Shown here piece after piece: positions 55,401-63,480 of a DNA stretch of 64,000 nucleotides. Where the stretch lies: NCBI GenBank assembly GCA_001936135.1, contig CP012822.1:1280335-1344334 (forward strand), read 5' to 3'. The notes under the pieces were generated by a model. That model saw only the letters and a list, made by a program, of their open reading frames with translations. It searched no databases and was not told where the DNA came from. The first letter of the stretch is position 1. Every line of letters begins with the position of its first letter. The DNA comes from Saccharomycopsis fibuligera x Saccharomycopsis cf. fibuligera (taxonomy: Eukaryota > Ascomycota > Saccharomycetes > Ascoideales > Saccharomycopsidaceae). Both the position numbers and the translations under genes were made by a program.

Positions 55401-56758
55401 TATTGGCTACTAGTATTTTGACAGTCGGTGTTGACTTCGAAAACTGCTACGAGGTGGTGTTTATCGAACAGCTATTTGACATTGCCACCACCATACAAGC
55501 GATGGGTCGCTGTAGAAAGCGGGGATCAATATACTTTATGCCGCTACAAAAAAATACTTGCAGAGAGCAGCAGCAGCAGCAGCAGGAGCAGGATACTATT
55601 GCTATTGATGATTGCATAGTTGGTCAAGTATCAAAGTTTTACTCCATCGAGCATAGCTGCAGCGACATGTGCCGTGAAGGGCAGAGAAAAAGGCCCGCAG
55701 AGTTGGAGCCTAGCGAGAGCTTGTCCAGCGAGTGGTCAGACTTGGACGAGGGTAATTATGAAGATGCTTGTACAGTGACGCATACTTTGAGCGATGCTCC
55801 AACCGACACCCAAACTGCAAGCGATAGCGGCAATGATACTGAATCTCGCAAGGCAGAATGGGTCGCAAAGATCCAGCGCGCGGCGGAAAAAGATTTGTTC
55901 TTGTGGGCAGAAACAGAGGTACCGTATGGGCGCGCACTAGCGAACCACTATTCGCCTATATTGAATGCCTACAAGAAGAGAAATTACTGTAGCAAATGTT
56001 TCCGGAAGTCTTGTTCAATAAAACAATGTGACTTCAAACAGGTTATTGAATTTTGCTTAACAATGTGCTACAGCCTTGGGCGTTACCCCAAGGACTACAG
56101 TGACGCGTGCTCCTACATCGCCGCTGTGGTTACGCAGCAGTTGGGTGACGAACTACTAGCATTCACAATGCTGTACCATACCCAACTAGAGAAGCAGCAA
56201 CCGCAAAAGGTGCCAGACGCCAGCTGGCGGGAGCCTTGCTACAGAAAGAACCTTAATAAGGTCTACGACTACTATGTCGGTTACTTCAGAGAAAACCTTC
56301 TCGACCCATTCCATACTGTGTTTTTCAAAAATCAACAAATCAAGTGGGACAACAAAAATATTGTAACTGGCCGGGAAGCAATACGGCAGTCTTTTAACTC
56401 TGCCAAGGTAGCGAACGTCCACTTCATGCTATACGACAGCATTATGGCGGAATATTTGGCAAATGTCAAATGGACGAGGGGGCGTTGCTTCAATTGTTTG
56501 ATGAACCACTCCATTAGCACTTGTGAGTCTCCAAAGAACCAAATACTTTTGTTCATGTATTATATTACAATGGGAGCCAAGGAGTTTCATCTGGTAGTTG
56601 AGACCAGGTTTCCAATACTACTGAATATTAACTGTTTTGATAAAATGGTAAAGAAGCTCTGTGAGCGGTATCATGGAATACCGTTGGCTTGCTATGTCTT
56701 GGTTTGGTTTTCTGAATCTGTGTTGGGCCTTGAGTACGACCCTTCAGCGGGTTACTGA
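52409..56758 (+). CDS. Subtelomeric RecQ-type helicase with N-terminal tyrosine-recombinase-like region
   Basis: 1449 residues. The centre is a superfamily 2 helicase of RecQ type: Walker A APTGFGKT (753-760) followed by LCYQIPIHLY, DEAH box IIDEAHLY (846-849), LSATMPD, ATSILTVGVDFENCYEVVF and motif VI QAMGRCRKRG (1030-1039). N-terminal to it, GAYRFSEILNLQF (R477, E480), YKMTKK (K509-K513), FRVFRQVFSAL (R621) and GHHQSTKNSLYG (H653, Y662) have the order and, for His-to-Tyr, the exact spacing of tyrosine recombinase boxes I and II. The C-terminus has Cys knuckles CSKCFRKSCSIKQC (1194-1207) and CFNCLMNHSISTC (1360-1372), plus a poly-Gln from CAG repeats (near 1055). Similar in concept to fungal telomere-linked helicases. 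The full-length frame suggests it is under selection or recent. Confidence 0.85.
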   Translation: MVPPDINGRFEIIDGLLVDKVSELALDPANKTVISKAGSRITSSTRLLNLRQLRRHSVVFFADIHRAKEFIRKSEVAVSIREKNDGTYEYTKKIYTNKGWTFLKAIHITLLNNQKLFIVHRVNTSELPPKVDMLDFKELGPRSTNSAYTLFFGPRTMDATSKAVLKSLNTGPLKEKCVKVMQELHRMAHLDNHQYSVQTSSIAGVESSVRFLRKSTLADQGRYCFYFLSTLANYKEINCIHIDAPEKTKALIDQFHTTTVSNPAAFRKLVVILIREAPSFFNAVFAASLMDPNHEDPGRYREHWLSRKIINSIKNMIRYSFADADDFDSYASEDGEVFKYLSIAYSKISAEESVVRAFDCVLINSSTVSVNNSIISCQHIRQTLNDLNTEFDKFFSSLSNFLQNKFSMQHVFEVFARNSYEETSGKSICETFYQLLSFPGLSLSIWSTESAGKALKLIDSLTLILAVLAYIEIGAYRFSEILNLQFAGQERGIYFYPATKQLYILAGYKMTKKAYPSVRFFSLATSMKIVALVVALRPLYINCLLVVNQTLPPVSLDEDVFMESAFDDDAPDTFSESGDSRLGILLDTFYKAFLFPTKNGTLVSRRVAGTLLSCCGFRVFRQVFSALNEQLMEDLDVETKERVRGILASAEGHHQSTKNSLYGSNNNRGGLFGVHRMLSNQWLRLIGCPKSVEKTEQEVKKQKSLVPRGLDSNSLVESGKQLFGKDFSFRNTCQFQVTADIAYATTSCIAVNAPTGFGKTLCYQIPIHLYKDIATNFVITPYTALKVDVLNRVSASVPYVDNHAQLAGYNTIVGNFDIFKNPEFYNYVINFPQFNPSKFLNLLIIDEAHLYTSEREFRNLPKDLSILKKIFNKIIFLSATMPDTVLNELRKVFNIKSKVTTHRLITRLPTAHFAFYKRIQGSLDSTKDAVLSMMGQSKDKKTVILFFRYKNTIPEFEEFFTEKNVEYTTITGDLSTEDKKSRIDLAREKDAAGKLNLILATSILTVGVDFENCYEVVFIEQLFDIATTIQAMGRCRKRGSIYFMPLQKNTCREQQQQQQEQDTIAIDDCIVGQVSKFYSIEHSCSDMCREGQRKRPAELEPSESLSSEWSDLDEGNYEDACTVTHTLSDAPTDTQTASDSGNDTESRKAEWVAKIQRAAEKDLFLWAETEVPYGRALANHYSPILNAYKKRNYCSKCFRKSCSIKQCDFKQVIEFCLTMCYSLGRYPKDYSDACSYIAAVVTQQLGDELLAFTMLYHTQLEKQQPQKVPDASWREPCYRKNLNKVYDYYVGYFRENLLDPFHTVFFKNQQIKWDNKNIVTGREAIRQSFNSAKVANVHFMLYDSIMAEYLANVKWTRGRCFNCLMNHSISTCESPKNQILLFMYYITMGAKEFHLVVETRFPILLNINCFDKMVKKLCERYHGIPLACYVLVWFSESVLGLEYDPSAGY

Positions 56759-56820
56759 TATAAACCATTCGCTCAAAGCGGTGATATTTTTTCGATATAG
56801 GGGTTTATTATTACAGTATT

Positions 56821-56888
56821 TTTTTTCTCTTTTTCTCTTTTTCTATTTTTCTATTTTTCTATTTTTCTATTTTTCTATTTTTCTATCT
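56821..56888. repeat. Minisatellite of TTTTTCTA units
   Basis: Immediately after the helicase stop (62 bp), TTTTTCTC then about six TTTTTCTA units run in tandem. The location suggests it belongs to the element's 3' flank. Confidence 0.85.
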
Positions 56889-57002
56889 TCTTGATACACC
56901 AGTAACAAAGTTTGATTATAACTCGGAACTGTGTGTGACTTTTAGGTCATCATTCTGTATTTAATGCTGTCCTTGACATTTCACCTATATGTCTACTGCA
57001 GC

Positions 57003-57433
57003 AATGGCCCCGAGCTGCGTTTTTCCTTACTTTTCGCCAAACCGAAATTCCGTAGTAGCCGCGCCAAACCGCATAGTTCCTCCGCGCTCAACCAGATTCT
57101 GACCAAGCAGGATCTTTTCCTTCAGTTTCCCTTTTTATCCAGTTGCATATTTTGTACATAATCTTGTATTTATTCTTCTCTGCCTGGCAGCTTCTTATTT
57201 CTTCTGGAAAGTTATGTCCATATGTTGTGTAATCTTTAAATTGCCACTATCAGTATTTCGCGGGCTTTGTAAACAATTTATCGTTCCATAATTTGTCGTT
57301 ATTTTTCTTGTTTAGGACAAAAAAAAAAAAAAAAAAACAACTAGAACACCAAAACAACAGTATCGTTGGAGAGTGTTTTCTCTCTCTTTTAGGTTGTCGA
57401 AGCTTGAATATGTTTGTGCCCTATTGACTTGTC
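57003..57433 (+). repeat. Helicase 5'-flank repeat, copy B (diverged)
   Basis: Diverged copy of the helicase promoter: TTTTCGCCAAACCGAAATTC, then CCGCGCTCAACCAGATTCTG and TTGCCACTATCAGTATTTCG correspond in order to copy A and continue through the leader to an ATG at 57434. It contains an A tract (57319-57337). Confidence 0.8.
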
Positions 57434-57570
57434 ATGGTTCGGCTAGAAGATGATGGTCGAGTTGAAGTAATCTATAGAATAGAAGCCGGCTAAGTGACTA
57501 GTCTGGCACTAGGTACAGTAAATAAGATCATTACATCTAAAGCCGGTTACAAGATTACAGGAGCGCGCGC
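57434..57570 (+). pseudogene. Broken first segment of a second helicase copy
   Basis: The ATG at 57434, directly after flank copy B, opens MVRLEDDGRVEVIYRIEAG and then stops (TAA). Beyond the stop, VTSLALGTVNKIITSKAGYK followed by ITG matches the intact helicase N-terminus VSELALDPANKTVISKAGSR followed by ITS in the same frame. Similarity ends near 57570 and other DNA follows. This is a stop-containing, 5'-only remnant of a helicase gene in the same orientation as the intact one. Confidence 0.82.
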
Positions 57571-57661
57571 TGGTATTGGTGTCTGTCTGACAAGTGGTGC
57601 TACTCTGAGGGCTTTTGCTAGAGCATGTTGGGGTTGGTTTCGCGAGCGGAAAAGCGAGGGT

Positions 57662-58174
57662 CTACTTGCCCGCTTTGGCCCCCAACCGCACTTTTCACAT
57701 ACTATCCCCCCAACCGCCTCCTCGCCAAAATCCCTCTTTACTATGGGTTCCGCCAATCCACCGCTATCTGGTCCCCCGAACCACCTCGCCCAGCTTTTTG
57801 CCCTGCTAAGTAGCCTGTAATTTGCTATATAATCTAGTTCTACGCCATCCATAGTATTTGTTCTGGCTTTTTCCACCATTTTCTCGCCCATCCCCTTCCT
57901 CGGTCATCCTACTTGCCCGCTTTGGCCCCCAACCGCACTTTTCACATACTATCCCCCCAACCGCCTCCTCGCCAAAATCCCTCTTTACTATGGGTTCCGC
58001 CAATCCACCGCTATCTGGTCCCCCGAACCACCTCGCCCAGCTTTTTGCCCTATATACTCGTCTAAATTTGCTAACTAGCCTGTAATTTGCTATATAATCT
58101 AGTTCTACGCCATCCATAGTATTTGTTCTGGCTTTTTCCACCATTTTCTCGCCCATCCCCTTCCTCGGTCATCC
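57662..58174 (+). repeat. Direct tandem repeat, two units of about 250 bp
   Basis: Unit 1 is 57662-57908, unit 2 is 57909-58174. They are almost identical from CTACTTGCCCGCTTTGGCCC to CTTCCTCGGTCATCC; unit 2 has about 20 extra bases (TATATACTCGTCTAAATTTG region, about 58050-58070). Composition is C-rich on the + strand. The unit's start, with GCCCGCTTTGG and CCCAACCG, also occurs at the left edge of flank copy A (51973-51993), so it belongs to the helicase element family. Confidence 0.92.
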
Positions 58175-58184
58175 TGTGGCATTG

Positions 58185-58440
58185 GCCCCGAACCAAATTT
58201 TCCCTTACTTGTCGCCAAACCAAAATTCCGTGATTTTCCCTGTTTTGTACTAGTCGCGCCGAACCGCATGTTTTCTCCGCGCTCAACCGGATTATCTCCA
58301 TGCAGGATCTTCTCCCTCAGTTTCCCTATTTATCCACTTGCAGATTTCATACATAATCTAATATTTAGTTTTCCTTTGTTGTATAGCTGTTTGCGCTGTG
58401 TCGCGGCCTACTGGCTTTTTGTGTCTTCTGGTGGACTGTT
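58185..58440 (+). repeat. Helicase 5'-flank repeat, copy C (no gene attached)
   Basis: Nearly identical to copy A over about 255 bp (GTACTAGTCGCGCCGAACCG, then CCATGCAGGATCTTCTCCCT and CTTCTGGTGGACTGT). After 58440 the sequence departs and no helicase reading frame follows, so this is a promoter-only remnant. Confidence 0.88.
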
Positions 58441-58445
58441 CTTAC

Positions 58446-61080
58446 ATAGTGCATTCATATGTATTGCTTTTCTCTTGTACATACCGGGGGAACAATGTAT
58501 CTATGCTCTACAAGATGTCACATAATGATGCACCGAATGAATAACAACGCCACAACCGGTCTGTGGAAAAGGATAACTATGTTTGAGAGCACATACATAT
58601 TTGCCGGTGGTTCATATATTAGTTGAATTGCTAGACTTTGATGTCAGTTGGATGATTGTAAGTAGCGCATTGTCAGATAAAGCAGTTCAAGCAGAGGCTG
58701 GAGCATGGGCAAACTTTGTCTGTGTTCTTCTGGTTTTTTGTTGGAGTCAAGTGTTTCGCAATAAACGGTTGGTTTAGATGATGGCACTGCTGGTTGGCAT
58801 ATTTTGCGATATTTGAGTTTCATTTGTATGAAAGAAGCAGCTGAAGAATCGGCTGAGAAAGTGTCAAGATACTATAGATAGCACAGTAGAATATGTGAAA
58901 AAGATAAAATTAAAAAGCACCGGACTAAGATTGGGTTGTAGCACAGAGGAGGCTAAAAAACGTATACTATGGCTTAACTCGTGTGCAGTGTTGTTTCTGT
59001 GCTTTGGGCGTAGGCAACTACTCATTGATATCGGTGATCTTCTCTGCATACTGTTTAGTGGGCAGCTCGTATCAGCTAATCTAGAAAAAGTAGTGGCAGC
59101 AGCTTTAGATGTGGCAAGAAGACAAACAAGGCGATCGGAGGATCAAAGACAGAGTACAAGGACAATAAACAATGCAATATACAGCTGATGTGGTAGTTAT
59201 AAGAGGCACATATGTGTTGAATGTTGGGACGGTACTAGGCACTGGATTGGTTTTGTATAAAGTCAAAGATGGGATATTCTAAATGGGTGATGGAAGGTGA
59301 CGAAGGGTGACGGTTTTGATATCGGCGTTGTTTTGTACATTGCTGTGGAGGCAGATCAGCAGATCTAGGGAAAATAGTACAGATGCAGTTTGATATTGCT
59401 TACTTGGATATCGCAGTGGCAGAAATAGAAAGTGCTAGTTAGTGGGGTGCATCGTGCTTGAATGACACAATGCATCTCAGCTTCCCGAGAGTAGCTCAAA
59501 CGAGACAAGAAGGCGAAAAAAAACATTGCTTTACACTCAAGTAATTTTTGCAATTGCTATAAACAGTAAATGATAACAGGTGAAACGATTAAGATAATGT
59601 AACGTCAAGGTATGCGTAGAGATTAGCAAGCTAAATGGTCAAAAAAAAACAATAAAAAAAAAAAAAAAAACTTTTTAGCAGAATGTGCTAGAGTAGTATA
59701 CTTCTTGGAGGAGCTGTTATGGTCGCGCACACAATGGTGAAATAAAAATGCAAGGCACTCACTGCTTGTAATATTTGAAGATCATAATTTAACAGGCAAG
59801 TCGGAGGCTGTCAAATTATCAGAGATTTGAGCTGCTACAACGGATGTTTGAGGGTGGTGAGTGACACACACAGAGAGAGATAGAGCTACGAGGCTGGATT
59901 GCATTATGCATGTCGGGAAGATCATGGATAGAACATGGGGAAGAAAAACGAGGTAGTATGCAGCTAATATGGTGGGAATGCGGGCACAGACAAAGGTAGT
60001 GAACAGGAGCAAAATAGCATTATGAGCTTTACTTTAGTAACATATAACACGGGTGTAAAAATAAAATAAAGTTAGATAATCGTATTATAAAAACAAAGCA
60101 AAGGGTCAGAAGTGTGGATCAAGGTCAAGCACTTAATAATGAAAAACAATCACGATACTGCAGGTGGGACGGATCGTGGTGAACAAGTACTGAAAGGACG
60201 CACTGGAGGTATAAAAGGATGGGTGCTGTAAAGAAAGGGGAAGTTATTGTAACAGACTAAAATGATATATGGCAAGGGGGCAGAAGTAGTAATTGCATCG
60301 AGCACGCAAAAGGTAATTAATAAAGGGTTGTATACAATTGGAGATGGTCGGAATTGAGATTGGAGCAGGCAAGAGAGCGGTGTGAAGACAGATTCTGTGC
60401 AACGTCAATTAGTTAACACGCTTGTCAAGTAAGAAGCTATTAGAGTGATGGCTAGGGTTGGACAATTTATGGTTGCTGAGAACAGGCAAGATCACAGAAG
60501 AAAAAACAAAAAAACGATTGGAATATGGAAAGGAGACAGTTCGGGGTGAGAAAAAGGCAGCAGCTAGCGTATATATTGGCTAAGGGCAGGGTGTAAGAGT
60601 CGCTGGGGAGCAAGACAAGACAAAACGCGATGCGTTTATAGAGTTTAGGATATCGGATAGATGAGAAAAAAAGCGATGAAGTGGAGCAAGAGCAGCGTTC
60701 AGGTAATAAGTTGAGAAAATATTTATGCTTGTCAGAAGCAAAGAGCATCAGCTGGAAAACAAGTGGGACAGTGCGGTGCAAGTTGTGTGGGGAAATAAGG
60801 AAGAAGTATAAAAAGAAAAACACGAGAGAATTAGTAAGAACAATACTGTAGCAGTAATATTAGTGCAGCAGTGATAATAGAGCAGAGAAAAAAGTGAAAA
60901 AAAAACAGTGATTTAATGTAAAGCTTTTAGAGAGTCAAAAAAAAGGAGGGTGCAAAGGCAATGGAAAACAAACGGACGAGATGCAAATGCAACGGGAGGA
61001 ATACGAGCAGAATGTGGAGATAACAGGAAGAAGTGGGTATAAAGAGAATAGGCAGAAATAGCTTGATATTGTAAGGGTGG
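58446..61080. other. Subtelomere-like DNA, no gene recognised
   Basis: 2.6 kb with no convincing coding region. A 97-codon + strand frame ending at 59188 begins at GTG and has no domain. From about 59800 rightwards the + strand becomes purine-rich, and phrases such as TCGGGAAG and GATAGTGGAAAG, which are typical of the array further right, appear sporadically, suggesting a diverged extension of it. A tracts at 59641-59671. Confidence 0.5.
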
Positions 61081-63480
61081 AGGGAAGATAGTAAATATAG
61101 AACAAGTGACAAAGAAAGGTATTGTATTGGTAACATGTATGTGGTGTAAGGGTGGTATGATAATGACTGATACAAGAGAGTAGGAAGAGCGTCGACAAGA
61201 TAAGAAGTCAGTATTAAGCGAAATGGTGTAGTGCAGTAGCAGTAGGCAGACAGTGGAAAGAGTACGAGTTACAAAAAGGTATTATATTGGCAATTTACGT
61301 GTGGTGTAAGGGTGGTAAGTAAAAGAGAGTAATACAAGAAGTATGGATAGTGTCAGGAAGGTAGTAAGAAAACAGTAGTAAGTGTAGCAGTAGGAAGATA
61401 GTGGAAAGAGTACGAGTGACAGAAAGGTATGGTATTGGTAATATATGGTTGTAGGATGGTGGTAAGTGAGAGAATGATACGACAGTATGAAAGAACGTCG
61501 AGATAATAGAACAGGGGAAAGAGAAAACAGTATGAAGTAGTAGTAAAAAGATAGTAAAAATAGAAGTTACAGAAAAGTATTATAATGGTAATAAAATCGC
61601 AGGAGGGTGGTACGAGAGAGATTGATATGACAGTACGGAAAGGCGTCGGGAAGATAATAAAACAGTGTGTAGAAAGAATAAAAGACGTAGTGCAGTAACA
61701 GTAGAACGATAGTAAAGACAGTAGGGAATATGAGTGACGGACAAGTATTACAATGGTTATATATAGTTGTAAAAGGGTGGCAAGTGAGAGATTGATACAA
61801 GATAGTATGAAAGTGCGTGGGGAAAGAAGTGAAAAGACAGAGGAAAAACAATGGAAAGAATAAAGTAGCGACAAAAAAATATATCGGTAATATAGAGTCG
61901 TAAAAGGGTGTTACGACAGACAACGGTACAATACAGTACAGAAGGATGTGGAGATAGTACAAGAGGGGAAAGATAGAGGAAAGAGTATGATAACAGAAAA
62001 GTATTATAAAGATAATATGGGAAAAGTAGCGGGTGGTATGTGAGAAAGTGATACAACACAGTACAGAAAGGCGTCGGGAAGGTAGTAAGAGAAAAAAAAA
62101 GGAAGGTAGTGGAAAGGATAGGAGTAACAGAGAAGTAATTTGTTGATAATATAATATCGCAGGAGAACGGTATTTGTGAGGTAACAATAGAAGATCGTAT
62201 GCAAGGGCGTCGGGAAGTGCGTCGGGAAGGTATTAAAAATAATATGAAAATAATGGAAAAAGAATAAAAGTGACAAAAAGTATTATATTGATAATATGGG
62301 GTAGTTATGATGATGGTAAGCAAAGGTGTCGAGGTAATAGAACAGAGAGAAGAGAAAAGATATATTGCAGTAGTATTAGAACGATAGAAAAGATAATAGG
62401 AGTAGCAGACAGGTATTATATTGGCAATACGGGGCAGGTAGGAGGGTGGTAAGTGAGAGAAATTGATACAAGATATTTTGCAAGGGTGTCGGGAAGGTGT
62501 TAAAAATAATAGGAAAATAATGGAAAGAATGAAAGTGACAAAAAGTATTATAAATGTAATATATGGAGAAGTAAGAGGGTGGTAAGTGAGAAAGATTGAT
62601 ACACGACAGAACGGAAGAGCGTCGGGAAGGTAGTAAGAAAACGATATTAAAAATAATAGGAGTAGCAGACAGGTATTATATTGGCAATACTGGGGAGGCA
62701 GGAGGGTGGTAAGTGAGAAAGATTGATACACGATAGTACAGAAGGGCGTCGAAGTAGTAGAACAGCGGATAGATAGTGGAGAGAGAAGAAGTGACAGAAA
62801 AATATTATATAGGTAAGATTCGAGAATGGTACAAGATAGTACGGAAGGGCGTTGGGACGGTAGTAAAAATAATAGGAAGATAATGGAAAGAATAGAAGTG
62901 ACAGAAAAGTATTATATTAGTAATAAGGGAGAGGCAGGAGGGTGGTATGTTAGAGAATGGTACAAGATAGTACAGAAGGGCGTCGAGATAGTAGAACAGC
63001 GGAAGGGTAGAGGAAAGAATAGAAATTACAGAGAAATATTATATTGGTAAGATTGGAAAGGCAGGAGGGTGGGAAGTGAGCGAACAATACAAGATACAAT
63101 GGGAGGGAGTTGGGAAGGTAGTAAGGAAACAGTAGGAAGAGAGCAGAAGTACGGCAGTAGTAGTAATAGAAGTTACAGACGAGTAATTTGTTGGTAATAT
63201 AAGATTGTAGGAGAAGTAGTAAAAAAGTGAGAATAATACGGGAGAAGCAGGAGGAAGGTATTGGTGAGAGAACAATACAAGATGAGAAAATAATAGAAGA
63301 TGAGAAAATAATAGAAGATGAGAAAACAATACAAGATGTGAAAATAATAGAGGAGATTTTGCAAGGGTGTCGGGAATTTAGTAAGCAAACAGTAGGAAAA
63401 TAGTGGAAAGGAAGAAGAGAAAAGTAATATATTGGTAATATATAGTTGCAGGAGGGTGGTATATGAGGGAATAATACAAG
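61081..63480 (+). repeat. Degenerate satellite array, about 17 units of roughly 110-170 bp
   Basis: A core like GTATTATATTGGTAATAT recurs near 61120, 61280, 61427, 61577, 61745, 61879, 62001, 62135, 62281, 62412, 62545, 62672, 62801, 62909, 63037, 63184 and 63425. Each core is usually followed by a GGAGGGTGGTAAGTGAGAG-like box, then GATACAAGATAGTAC, then AGGGCGTCGGGAAGGTAGTA, then an A/G-rich stretch ending GAAGTGACAGAAAA before the next core. Units are all in the same orientation and differ by many substitutions and indels. The array is purine-rich on the + strand, which leaves the minus strand free of many stops; open frames there are a by-product. Confidence 0.88.

Noticed and set aside
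58895-59188. 97-codon + strand frame with hydrophobic middle
   Set aside because: Starts at GTG, has no domain or homologue I recognise, and lies in decayed repeat DNA.
61081-63480. CRISPR-like array
   Set aside because: Units are degenerate, 110-170 bp apart with no constant repeat/spacer structure, and the genome is eukaryotic.
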